Below are positions 1 to 10,083 of a stretch of DNA of 64,000 nt, one piece after another. Source of the stretch: Blasia pusilla. Taxonomy: Eukaryota; Marchantiophyta; Marchantiopsida; Blasiales. The DNA is taken from contig CM114272.1 of assembly GCA_050084515.1 (NCBI GenBank), positions 16,678,001 to 16,742,000 of the forward strand, read 5' to 3'. Both the position numbers and the translations under genes were made by a program. Within the stretch, counting starts at the first letter, position 1, and the number at the start of each line of letters is the position of its first letter. Below the pieces are notes generated by a model. That model saw nothing but the letters and a program-made list of their open reading frames with translations. It made no database searches and had not been told where the DNA came from.

Positions 1-1813
1 TCAGTGCGGGACTTAGCCTTCAACCTTCCTCCATCTCCACTTTCTTCTACGACTCCACCTTTGAGGGGGTTGTCTTCGACGTCTGCCTCTTCTGAATCCA
101 GTATGGGAACGACAACTGTGCTACTACATCTTCTTTTCGTGTAAACCTCAATCCTACGAGTCGTGATTGGTGAATTCTCATCGTGGTTCACACATTTGAT
201 GTCTAACCCATCCCGTTCCCTTACTTCTCTGGGTCCTGGTTCTAGCGTCTCCTGATTGAAAACGGCATCTGGTTGGCAGCACTTTCGACTGGCAGCGAGT
301 TCGCACAATGTAGATCGTTCTTCCTTCCCTCCCCTGATCTGTTGAGTCGACTTCCCCTTCGTTACCACATCATCTAATTCTCTGAAGTCTTTCGTATCAC
401 TGTCCCTTCTTCTGCTCAGCCTACGTTCCTCCTTTTTAAATTGTCGGACATGTTTACTGTGACTTTTAGTGTGGCCATGCCCTGTCCCCTCGCTAACACG
501 TTCTATTCTGGCGTATGGAACATGTTCACTACTACCCCCCCTCATTCGCCGTCCCATCCGATACAGACAACTATCAAAAAATCCGGGAGCACGGCGAATA
601 TGCGTATTTCTTCCAGCTTGTTGGTCTCTTCGGAACTCTTGACCATGTACATCAAGTTCGTTCCCATCGTGTACATGTCTACCTTCTTTCGACTCTTTCA
701 TGAGTCGTCTGTCGTTGTCACCAAGCCTCCTGTGTTCCCCTCTTCTGCGCCTGTCTTGTTCCACAGTTTCTGTGTACACTTGACCTCCCCTGAGACCTCT
801 CTCTCGATCTCTGGCTATTCTCTTTTCTTCTCTCGGAACAAAGTGACCGTGCTGTACGTGCTTACGTTCCCTGGCTTGAGTCTTGAATTCACGCTCTCTC
901 TCCCTATCTAGCTCCTCCGTGTTCCTCTTTGATCCATCTCCTCGCTTCTTTACTTCTTCAGAGCCTTTGAATTCCTCGTCTCTGCTACGCTTCAAGGTTT
1001 TCTTTGATAGTCTTGCTTTTTCATGTTCCCTGCGAACAGTGGGTTGTCTCTCTTCTAAACGTTCGTCATGAGCAGATTGTGGCGCCTCAAGCGCAAGTGT
1101 TCTCCTGATGAGCGAGCCATTGCTCTTATGCTCTTCGTCCCGGCGTCCAGTGACTTGTGCCATGCTGGACCTACTCTTCTCCAGTAACACATGCGAATTA
1201 GCCCTTTCTTTCAGACGTTCTAAACTGTCTTCTCTTTGCTCGCATTCACCGCGAGGAATATCAGCATCCCGTTTCTTTACTCTCCAAATTTAGGTTGCTT
1301 CTCATCTCTGAAGTCCACTTGGAATTTGCTAACCTTCGATGACTCGTCTCTGTTGCCGTCCACAGCCCTCTCGACTGCAGAAAACGAGTAACTTTTTGCG
1401 CGCCAGACGACTCCATCGATCTTTTTCCGCTTTTCAGACCTAGTGCCACCAACCTCTATCCATCCTTTCCTACTAACAGCCGAACGCCCGTTCCCACTTC
1501 CACCGCCACCTCCTTCGGACCGCTCAATTGTGCTGCTTAAGACGTATCTGCCCCCAGCTCTGTGATCACCCGTCTCCCGTTTCTTCCTTTTGACACCTTT
1601 ACCCTTGGATCCAACGGCCTTTCGGCCGCTACGATCAACAAACTCCTGCTGTTCATCCTCAGAGACTACTTCACGTTCAGCGCTTCGGGAGCTCGGACCA
1701 TGTGAACTCTTGTCCTCATCCCCTGGCCCGGTTACCATTGAGAAAATACGATGCTCGCCAACCGCCACATCGTCCTTCGCCAATGGAGCCTCACAGCCGT
1801 CGCTGCTATCCAT
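1..1813 (-). CDS. Charged, probably nuclear protein of unknown family (partial; frame change near 1285)
   Basis: The gene runs off the left edge. I start it at the ATG at 1811-1813 (MDSSDGCEAPLAKDD); a TAG in the same frame at 1901-1903 closes the upstream side. The first block (1813 to about 1280) is rich in Ser, Gly and Lys/Arg, with a KGKGVKRKKRE stretch that could act as a nuclear localisation signal and a poly-Gly run. From 1289 down to 3 a different frame is stop-free for about 430 codons and encodes Arg/Glu/Asp-rich sequence with RERERE runs, ending in acidic text such as LDSEEADVEDNPLKGG. The two blocks overlap only at 1280-1289, so an indel, sequencing error or unresolved small intron must join them. 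Length and composition make chance unlikely. No domain is recognised; RE/RD-rich splicing or chromatin proteins look similar, but that is only compositional. Confidence 0.55.
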
Positions 1814-1903
1814 CGACACTGGAATCGAACAGTACGAAACACATGTCTCGCACACTTTCAAGGCGGCATTAGCAAAAGCCACTCCACCCCGGGTGCACCA
1901 CTA

Positions 1904-2737
1904 CTCGTGAGTCGTCATCCGCTCCAAGTACACCAAAGAAACGGACAAACTGCGATCCGATCCCCAAACCATGAAGAATTCTCCCGCACCTACTACCTCC
2001 TTCCAATCCGCGAGCGACTGCCAAAAATCTCTGCTCCAGAATTTCCTCGGCATCAAGAATCCGCTCACTTCACACCCAATCCCAGGCCAACCCGCACAAA
2101 TGCAAACAGGAACATTCAGAAAACCATCCCTTTCGTCGCTCTCTCATCCCTCTCTCCTTCCCTCTCTGTGTGCGTGCGTCCCTTGTAACTGAAACACCTA
2201 CAGTTAGCAACTTCGCAATAGCTCTCTCCCTTTCGCTGTCTGTGTGTTACGTCTCCACAATCGTTCGTTGATAGAACTGTTGTCGCTCATAATCAGCTCA
2301 TTAACAGTTTGCCCTAATTGCTTGGCTAATAATGCAACTCATGTCGGGTCACGCTACCGGCACCTCACGCACTTTCTACGGACTGCAGACCTGACGGGTC
2401 GCTGTTCCACTTATGACCGGTTGGGACGGTTTCGTTCGTTTCACGGGACTTCAACATTTTTGTATTCTTTTCAGATCGTGGAAAATTATTTTTTTCAGAT
2501 TGTGGAAGAAAAAAATTCTATTGATGAAGATAAGAATCATGGGGGAAAAATTATTAAGAGTTGGAAGATGGACACTAAAAAAAAATCAGATCATAGAAAA
2601 TAAATATGTTGAAGATGGAAAAGGAAGAGAAAATCGGAAGTTTTGGAGGGCAAAACTCATATGGCTGAAAATCCACTCAAACAAAAAGACTCATTATAGT
2701 AGTGGGATCTTGCACATCACTTGGAATGTAAGGTTGA
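1904..2737. other. Upstream spacer of the left-edge gene; nothing recognised
   Basis: This divergent flank contains pyrimidine-rich stretches around 2130-2240 and becomes AT-rich after 2460. Short open frames here have no coding character. It probably holds the promoter and 5' UTR of the minus-strand gene, but I see no convincing TATA box. Confidence 0.4.
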
Positions 2738-2953
2738 CTAGTGAGGTGCCCGTGCTATGCACGGGAAATTAAAAAGTGTTTGAAAGCTAGTGTATGGCCC
2801 CGTGAAGGGAAGAGATTAATGATGTTGCATGCAAATTTAAATTTTTTTCTTGTTGTCTATAGCATTTGAAATATTTTCTTACTGCCCAATTGTCACATGT
2901 CAAACAGAGAGGTGTTTGCAAATCAAGAAAGCATTGTCCCATGATAATATAGA
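2738..2953 (-). mobile_element. Short non-autonomous Helitron (216 bp)
   Basis: On the minus strand the element begins A|TCTATATTATCATGGGA (2953) and ends with a hairpin, arms CCCGTGC/GCACGGG at 2749-2765, then CTAG at 2738-2741 followed by host T. An A|TC start, a subterminal 3' hairpin and a CTRR end inserted between A and T are Helitron hallmarks. The 5' end closely matches the copy at 5714-5950. There is no coding capacity, so it would depend on a Rep/helicase from autonomous relatives, remnants of which are present elsewhere in the window. Confidence 0.75.
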
Positions 2954-3004
2954 TGACATTAGGATGTGTCATATATCGTCCATAGATAGTTCGATCAAGC
3001 ATGT

Positions 3005-3243
3005 CATTTTCCCTCGTACCACCTGCGCGAACAGGTTACCAGGGGCGGGTGACCTGCCCAAAAAGTCACCCGGTTGTGGAAGACCTCAACAGGAAAGCTG
3101 TCAGAAACGACGTCCCTGACACAATGGACCTGTCCTCAATCTCATCCGACACTGCCGGAAAAAGTTACACTCAAGACAGTCTGTTGGCTTCTATGCCCTA
3201 TCCACGATAAATCTCGACCTATCGGCCACTTAGATGTGACACG
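3005..3243 (-). repeat. Truncated terminal-repeat (A block) fragment of the methyltransferase retroelement family
   Basis: Reading the minus strand from 3243 (TGTCACATCTAAGTGGCCG) the sequence matches the start of the A block of element 3 at 61952 onward, through the segment containing GGTGACTTTTTGGGCAGGTCACCCG-like text. Similarity stops near 3020, before the promoter part. It is therefore a broken copy of the promoter-upstream half. Confidence 0.7.
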
Positions 3244-3348
3244 TCTCACCCATCTCAACTAGTCACAAGGAATTATATTATTTAATGATCATCTATTAAT
3301 TCTCGTTCCTCCATGTAATTGATGGACTTAGTCTATTTGGGATTTTAC

Positions 3349-3353
<5 letters not shown>

Positions 3354-3439
<86 letters not shown>

Positions 3440-3475
3440 GAAAGAAAGAAAGAAAGAAAAAGAGCAAGAGAGAGA
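3354..3475. repeat. (GA)n / (GAAA)n microsatellite
   Basis: A pure GA run from 3354 to about 3406 passes into GAAA units up to about 3475. It is a simple-sequence tract with no coding frame. Confidence 0.95.
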
Positions 3476-4189
3476 TCATTGATTGTAGATATTGATCCCT
3501 ACTTCTCCTAGCTTCACCCTAAAGCACTCCCAACTTTGAGCTTTCCAAGATCACAAGAAGTCCCAAAGACTCAATCGGGTCCGCATTCCATAGATTTTCG
3601 AGAAATCAAGAAGCACTAATTAGATTGAGTCTCCTAAAGTGGGTACCCCCTTCTTATGAAGCCTCTTCCCCATGCCTCAATCAATCTCACCAACTCGCTT
3701 GCCTATACCAGAGCTTGTCACGTAATTCCTTAAGATGCATCCCCTAGCTCAAACTTGAACCAAAACCAAACACACATTATGATTAGTTCTTGGTTCCAAG
3801 ATTTGAGCGGGTAGGGAGGGAGGGTTTAGGTTTTTTTGGGGTTCTATGGGAGAACCCCACCTTTCCAATTTTCCCCATTAAGCCCTTGATTTTGGTTCTC
3901 AACCCAAACATGGCTTGCGATTGGTGGACATGTGTTTGACTAGTTATCCATCAAGATGGCTTGGCAGAGGTTTCTGCAAACTATTCCATTCTCAACTCCC
4001 CAAACCTATCTTGGATCTTGGACTTGGGTTTCAAGTCTCTTATGGCTAGCATTCGTCTTGACATCTCGTTTGGCATCTCGTGGTTTTCCTTCCGACCTTT
4101 GCATTTAGCGACTAGTCATGTAGCGTTGTACCCATCTTGACTACTTGCAAGTTCCTTGCTCTCGCCCTTGACTGGGCACTTGGATCCAA
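3476..4189. other. Spacer; nothing recognised
   Basis: Unique-looking, moderately AT-rich sequence between the microsatellite and the dispersed repeat at 4190. It separates the A-block fragment from the repeat that in the other copy lies directly beside an A block, so it may be a later insertion. Confidence 0.4.
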
Positions 4190-4400
4190 GGTATCAGACC
4201 TTGCTTGCCTAGCCTTTGCCCCTAGAGTAACTACGCCCCTTTTTGGTGTAAGGCAAGTCAGAATACACTTGCGGATCTCACCTAGCATTAGTCTCACTGG
4301 CACTTTTACTGCCCTTTCTAGTCTCACAACTAGTCTAGGTTTTGACTTTGGTAGGTTACACCAAGGTATTTCCTCCTTGGACCACAATCATGCTTCCCGG
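4190..4400 (-). repeat. Dispersed repeat P, copy 1
   Basis: The reverse complement of this stretch matches 59830-60065: both carry a GGTCCAAGGAGGAAA-like start, a CTAGACTAG core, GAGACTA and TAATGCTAGG. At 59830-60065 the repeat directly precedes a retroelement A-B copy, while here it is about 950 bp from an A fragment. The open frames across it are not convincing genes. Confidence 0.6.
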
Positions 4401-5198
4401 GTTCCTACTAATGTGGGCTCCATAGACTTAGCTATTCATGCTATCACTCTTTTGGAGCGTTCTTGGAACTTTCTTAGAAGTTTCTTCGAGCTTTTGTGGT
4501 TAGTTAGAAACATGTTGTGCATATTGGGGTGACTTGTTAGTACATATCATCTTCTTGGAGTGTTAGGGACTTTGAGAGGGTTGGATCCTCAAGGGAGTCT
4601 TGGAGAGGCTCATCTTTCTATAGTTGAGCCTCCCAAGCATAGGCTAGGGCAAGATGTTTTTTTAGGGAAAATTAGACTCGGATTCTCTCACGTTAAGGGT
4701 GGGGTTGGCTTGATTGTTATTCAATGCTTCAAAGAGCAATGTTTTTCTCATGTGATTTCATTCTAGAAAGATCAGTGAGATCATTGTGAAAGGTGTATTT
4801 TCCTCATTTATGAGAGGTTCTTGAAGCATTGATGGAAGTGTTGATTGTATTATGTTATGAGAGTTTCCATAGTCTATGTCATGATTAGGGTCCAATTTAT
4901 GCAACAAGTGAAGGAATTGGGGATGCAACGTATACCATGTTAATCATGGATACACCTAATTCAATAAATAGTCGGGAGTCTAAGATGCATTAGTAAATAT
5001 GAGATAGTGTTGAAGAAGGGCAGACACTTGTAACATTGAGTGGCATTTGTTGGGTGCTATATAAGTTCGAAAGTGAGAAGTGGTGATAAGACAAGATTTG
5101 AAGAGTAGACTTTGTAGGTGAGGAGGAGTGGATAGGGTTTCATGGATAAAGACCCATGTTTAAGGTGAGCTCAAGACTACCTCTTGATATAGAGTAAT
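4401..5198. other. Spacer; nothing recognised
   Basis: Low-complexity AT-rich sequence with many short open frames but no coding pattern or recognisable repeat. Confidence 0.4.
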
Positions 5199-5244
5199 GA
5201 CAAGAAGTAGGGTAGATAAATTCTTATCTACCCTACTTCTTGTC
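5199..5244. repeat. Perfect 21-bp inverted repeat with a 4-nt loop
   Basis: The arms 5199-5219 and 5224-5244 are perfectly complementary with only ATTC between them. Adding GAGTA/TACTC outside a 2-nt bulge extends the stem. Such a perfect foldback is not expected by chance in this AT-rich spacer. Confidence 0.9.
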
Positions 5245-5713
5245 TACTCACTAAGCATGGTCAATTAAAATAAATTACCTACAAGAAGCCAACTCATCTA
5301 AAATTTGAACATAAACTAATCTATCATTAGAAATCTATTTTAATTTGGTTTTTATTGTTATATGTATGAGCTTTCAAAATTTAAAATCATGTCTGAATGT
5401 CCTATGATAAAACAAACTTGTAATTTTTTCCACTAGCCTTTGTTAGAATTTTTTTATAAGTTTTATCATCTTGAATTTTCATTCAATTGTTGGCAAAGAT
5501 TTTTTCCATTTATGTTACTATTCCCAAAACTTCCCTCATCTCTTCTTTTAGAGCTGGATTTTTCTTATTTGTAAGTAGCTAAGAATAGAAAAAATAAATG
5601 GCAAGACATTAATTCATGGAAAATATTTTTGGAAGATGTTTTTGGAAAAAAACATCTACTTCCGCTTCCATTGGATATTTCTATTAAATATTTTCAACAA
5701 TTATTTCCTGTAA
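5245..5713. other. AT-rich spacer; nothing recognised
   Basis: AT-rich, poly-T and poly-A segments with no gene or repeat I can define. Confidence 0.4.
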
Positions 5714-5950
5714 TCTATATTATTATGGGAGAATGCCCTCTTGAGTTTGGACCATCTCTTCTTTTGATGCTTGGATCTCTCATCCGATAAGATCACTCGT
5801 CCTATCAACCAATAGTATTGCTTGAAATTGATTTAAGGGATCGATTAACGGTTTTGGGGGTTGGTAAAACCATTAGTTCCATTTTTATGATAATGATGGA
5901 TAATTGAAATTATCCATGACTAACTTGTGGATAGCACATGCATCTACTAG
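5714..5950 (+). mobile_element. Short non-autonomous Helitron (237 bp)
   Basis: The element starts A|TCTATATTATTATGGGA at 5714 and ends CTAG at 5947-5950 followed by T. The terminal 30 bases resemble those of the 2738-2953 copy, but the 3' hairpin is eroded: GTGGATAGCACATGC where the other has CCCGTGCATAGCACGGG. Same family, opposite orientation. Confidence 0.65.
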
Positions 5951-6743
5951 TTTTTTTTTTAATAATAAAGATAACATTTTAAAATTTTCTCAAAGGATGT
6001 TTTTGGTGACCTTGCAAAAAGAAAATTTGTTAAATGGACTCGTGTTCCACTTTTAGAGTTTAAAATAAGAGAACTATTGTAAATAATATAATTGATAGAT
6101 GATAGACTTCCTTTTCTTCGCTATAGACTTCAAAGCTTTTTGTCCATGTCTTTGCAAATAGATTAGATTTGGGAAGTGAACCATGGTTGTGGATCAAAAG
6201 ATGAGGTCCCGTGGGGACGGGCGGGCGCGATGGCGCCGCTCGGCCACTAGGACGAGAGGATGGGTTTTCCATTGTGCATTTTTATTAAGTTTGTCACTTT
6301 AAAGATCAAAAGATTGGGATACTTAGGAGTCACTCCAAAGGATATGAATCTTAAGACTCCTAATACAACCACAAATTATGGGAGTTGTGGAAGTAAGGCT
6401 AGTCAATATGGACAAGAGAGCTCTAATGCATATCTTGGGATCAAGGAGAAGGTCAAGTCGTGAGTATGGATAATAAGAGTGGGTTATTTAGGACACAAGA
6501 CCAAACACACATAGGGGAGATGCTCATCCCTAGATGATGCAAACTAGGTATTCCCAAGGATAGAAAGCCATGTATCACTCAAAGTTTACGCTTTTCCAAG
6601 TCTGTGCAAAGACACACTGCCCAGATGCGCATCTCGAACAAATGCTCAAGGTTGAACAAATGACTATGCTCATATTTTCACGAGAAAGTGGACTCCAAAC
6701 TTAACACCTGCCCCTCTAAGGATTGAGTCAACTCCTCACGATA
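5951..6743. other. Spacer 5' of element 1
   Basis: No gene recognised. The upstream part of the A block seen in other copies (starting TGTCAYRTCT) is not found here, so the 5' end of element 1 has probably been replaced or has diverged beyond recognition by eye. Confidence 0.4.
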
Positions 6744-6981
6744 GCTTTTTTTAGGGGAAGGCTATTCCCAACTCTATATAAGGGAGGAAGATGGCTTTCC
6801 CAAGCCATCTTTCTCATGTTGGGCCGTTGGAGCACCTCTCTTGTATGTGTGTGAGATAGGACTAGGGTGCTAGCGTCTAGATTCCTCGATAGCGCAGGGT
6901 GGATGAGGCTCAATATGCCGATGTAGATTGAGGAGTGGAGTTTTAGGTTGGGTGTGCCATTTTTACTACTCATTATTTTTT
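6744..6981 (+). repeat. 5' A block (LTR-like) of element 1
   Basis: This stretch aligns from GCTTTTTTTAGGGGAAG onward with 62187-62432 (element 3) and with the A part of the A-B copy at 60076-60640. It ends in the shared TTATTTTTT just before the primer site. Unlike an ordinary 5' LTR it is joined directly to the leader, without the B block that follows A in solo copies. Confidence 0.75.
6775..6819 (+). promoter_or_regulatory. TATA box and predicted transcript start of element 1
   Basis: TATATAAG (6775-6782) is followed 31 bases later by CATCTTTCTCATGT (6806-6819). The same spacing occurs in element 3 (62226 and 62257). The second motif is exactly complementary to the site just downstream of the A block, so the RNA 5' end probably lies at or just before 6806. 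Confidence 0.65.
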
Positions 6982-6995
6982 ACATGAGAAAGATG
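6982..6995 (+). other. Predicted self-priming primer-binding site
   Basis: ACATGAGAAAGATG is the exact reverse complement of 6806-6819 and sits directly after the A block, where LTR elements carry their primer-binding site. It does not look like the 3' end of a common tRNA complement. In fission-yeast Tf1 the first bases of the RNA itself fill this role. Confidence 0.7.
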
Positions 6996-7341
6996 TCACG
7001 GGGTTGGTGGGAATTCGTTGTTTGCAGGTAGGCAAGCGAGTTGCCTCGGTCGACAGCCCGTGGAGACGTTGGTTGGCATTTTATTGTTGTTTTTTTGCTC
7101 GGAAGATCGTGGGAAAAAGTGTTGTCCGTTTTTCTCAAATTTTTCTGGTGCAAATTGGCTGGAGGCAGCAGCATAGTATAGCGCTTGGTGTCGCGCGAGG
7201 AGGGACAACGACGGTCGCAAGTGAATCGCGGTAAGTGTTGGGAAAGAGGAAGAGAAGCATTTTCTTTTGAGAGCAATTTTTCATAGCCGCCGTGAGGGCA
7301 GCCTCATCGGGCCCTACATTTAGGCGGCGGTCTTCCAGGGT

Positions 7342-9336
7342 TTGGAAGAACAGGGTAGTGCGAGCAGTAGTAATGGTGTGACACGGACTAGAGTGAGATA
7401 CCGAGGGGTTACGAGTGAGGAGCTACCTCCACATCCATCCGTGGCTGGATCGTCATCACTAGACATCGGGTCTGGTGACGAGACCGCATACGGAGGTCGT
7501 ATCACTTGGAAGGAGATGGACGACATGGGCCATCGGGCCATACGTCATTTCTTGGGTAAAATGGGCACCATTGACTAAGATGATTTTATCTAGGATTTTG
7601 ACACGTGGTGCGACTTCCAGGGGATACGGACCCCGACACGTTTCAACTCTTTCATGGCGTGGAAGGGGTTGCTCCATGACTTGGAGGGTCCTCCAATGGA
7701 TGATTACATGGAGTTTCGATCACTATATTCAGTAGAGATCGATGCCTGGAGGATGTATGTGTCCACTAGTGGTCGCGAGGCATATGATGGGATCGTGAGA
7801 GGAGAGAGACCCACACCATCAGCCCGGAGACTAGATGGAGAGGAGGGCAGTGAGACAGGCGATGTGGCAGAGACCTTTGGTGGTAGATAGCCACCCAGAT
7901 TTAGTCCCACATTGGAGTTCTTCCGACAGTTGGGGAAGAGCTACAAGGGCGTACGTACCAACAAGCTGAAGAGTTACAGGATTTTCAACAACGATCGGGT
8001 GAGAGTGTGAGAGAGGCATTCACATGCATGAGGAAGCTGATCATTGCTATGTATGGAGTGACTGAGGCGTAGTCAATCCAGTATTGGTACGGGGTTTTGG
8101 ACCGAGAACTACGGAGGAGAGTTTAAGATGCGGTGTTGATTCACACAGCAAAGTCCACATTGAAGGTGGTCTTCAAGTTGTCTAAGCCCCACCACAGTAT
8201 TGAGCTCAACATGAATGAAGAGCAGGTAGTGACCGCTGGATTTTCTCAAGAGTTGACGGGTCCACGAGCGACAGTGATCCCACAGGTGCCACAACGAGTA
8301 CAAGTACCATGGGAGCGGGCCAATATGTCGAGAGAGCAAGGCAGGTACCGTGAGCCTATGAGCAATGACACAGTAGGGACCAATGTTGTCGTGTTGGACG
8401 TGTGGAGGGGCCCATAGGCAAAGAGACTACACACAACAAGGGAGAGGACCACGAGCGCCTCCGATTGCTCATGAGCCACAGAAGATGGCCCCACCACAGT
8501 ACCAGTGTGACTATTGCCACAAATATGGTCACACTAGGGATAGATGTTTTGACCTTCGTCAAGAGACACGTCGAGAGGTAGGCCATGGGCCTGGGGGCGG
8601 TCGTCCTTGAGGAGGTTGGGGAGTTGTTCCTAGACGTGGTGGTAGAGGACCACCACTAGCCAAAGGAGATGGAGCAGGAGCACCAAAGCCGACACTTCTC
8701 TCATGCATCGATTAGTTGGAGGAGAGGATTGCTGCCATGATGATGATGCAACTCAGGGAAGGCACGAAGCCGCGAGCAACTAGTGTTACTCCAACTTCTA
8801 CCTCTTACCATGACCCGGGTGAGGATCTCGCTAGTATGAGGTTTATGTGTAGTGCAACTCAGGTTGAGGCAGCTGCAGTGGTGACTCGGGGTGCTGCGAG
8901 AGGCGTTGAGCCATCGAGAGATGGAGTTGAGATTGACCCACCGGAGGGGACCGATGGGCGGCACGCCAGGGTTTGATAGTCATTCACATTGTCGGAGGCA
9001 CTATATACACCATCGATGGTGCCTCGACGACCGGCGGTGCCTACAAGTCATGTAGGTACATCGACATCACAAGGAGTTGGAGTGAAAACTCCTATGCCGA
9101 CTCGAGTGGAGTCAATGTCGACCATCATGTTTGAGGTGGCTACCAGAGTGAGCCAGACTCCGCTATTTTCTGCCGTAGAGTTGGCGACGTTGGGAGTTGG
9201 ACCAGCTGAGGTGTTCCGGCTGGCCGCCACGTTGTGTGAGCGTGGAGAGGTGACTACTTCTTGTTCAGAGGTAGTTGAGGAGGTGGTGGACTTGCCCTCA
9301 GAGAAGGTGCTCGGAACGTCCCCCACAAAGTCATGA
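7342..9336 (+). pseudogene. Gag-like region of element 1, two zinc knuckles, broken
   Basis: The reading starts near 7342 (MEEQGSASSSNG). Conserved text shared with element 2 includes MDDYMEF (around 7700) and GVRTNKLKSYRIF (7950-7985), a retrotransposon Gag signature. Two CCHC-type knuckles follow: a damaged CWTCGGAHRQRDY (8390-8430, last Cys replaced by Tyr) and an intact CDYCHKYGHTRDRC (8506-8550). A Ser/Thr/Ala-rich linker up to 9336 contains FRLAATLCERG, also present in element 2. Stops break the frame at about 7576, 7888, 8070 and elsewhere. Gag would package the element RNA. Confidence 0.8.
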
Positions 9337-9348
9337 CATGCGGCGGCG

Positions 9349-9845
9349 GTGAAGTTGGTAGATATGCCAACTCGACCGGCCATAGAGCGAGCAATGGTGA
9401 CACATGGTGTAGTGTTACTGGATAACCGAGCTAGAGTATTTCACTTGGTTAGTGCGACGGGGACAGTATACCACCCGCAGCGCGTTCTACTTGATTCGAG
9501 AGCACAACTCTTGATGTTAGGGAAGGTGGCGTGTTTAGCGTTGGGGTTACAGAAGGCCGACATTGAGCCTTGTCCCTTCTAGATACAGATCTCAATTGAG
9601 GGCGTGTCACCCATGCATTATATGACTCGACAAGAGATAGTTGTCAGAGTCCATCCAGAGCATGCGACAAATAGTGCTAGGGTGCGCACACGTGCGATTA
9701 CGATACCAACTAAGTCATACGATGTGTTAGTGGGAAGTACAATGTTATATCCCCTAGGATTCATCCTTGACTTCTAGGAGGAGACCATTGCTTATTGGCC
9801 AGGATGGCGGTCAGGTGATGGGCGGATGAGTCTGTTACCCGTGTA
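9349..9845 (+). pseudogene. Retropepsin-like protease of element 1, active site altered
   Basis: VLLDSRAQLLMLG (about 9485-9525) corresponds to the aspartic-protease active-site loop of Ty3/gypsy elements, where D-S-G is expected; here the Gly is Arg. Downstream text SYDVLVGSTMLYPLGF matches SYNVLVGGVVLYPIRF of element 2, supporting orthology of this section. Stops at about 9580 and 9776 interrupt it. The enzyme would process the Gag-Pol polyprotein; this copy could not. Confidence 0.7.
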
Positions 9846-10083
9846 GTTTGCAGAATGAGGTGGTCGATCACGAGACGAGTCTGTGACCACATTGGCAACT
9901 TTCACAGGTAGTGTTAGCTAGCCATGAGAGTTGTTGGAGTGGAACGCTCATGCGGAGGATGTCCCAATAGTGGATAGTCCCACAGAGAGACAGGCCATGG
10001 CGGGTGTCTCTTCCCATGTTGGCGAGACCTCTTCACCATTGTGGGGTACGACTTGAGAGCTACAGAGGAGTGCTGACGACCTT

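Noticed and set aside
5199-5244. MicroRNA precursor
   Set aside because: A 4-nt loop leaves no room for separate guide and passenger arms with a normal loop; kept only as a foldback.
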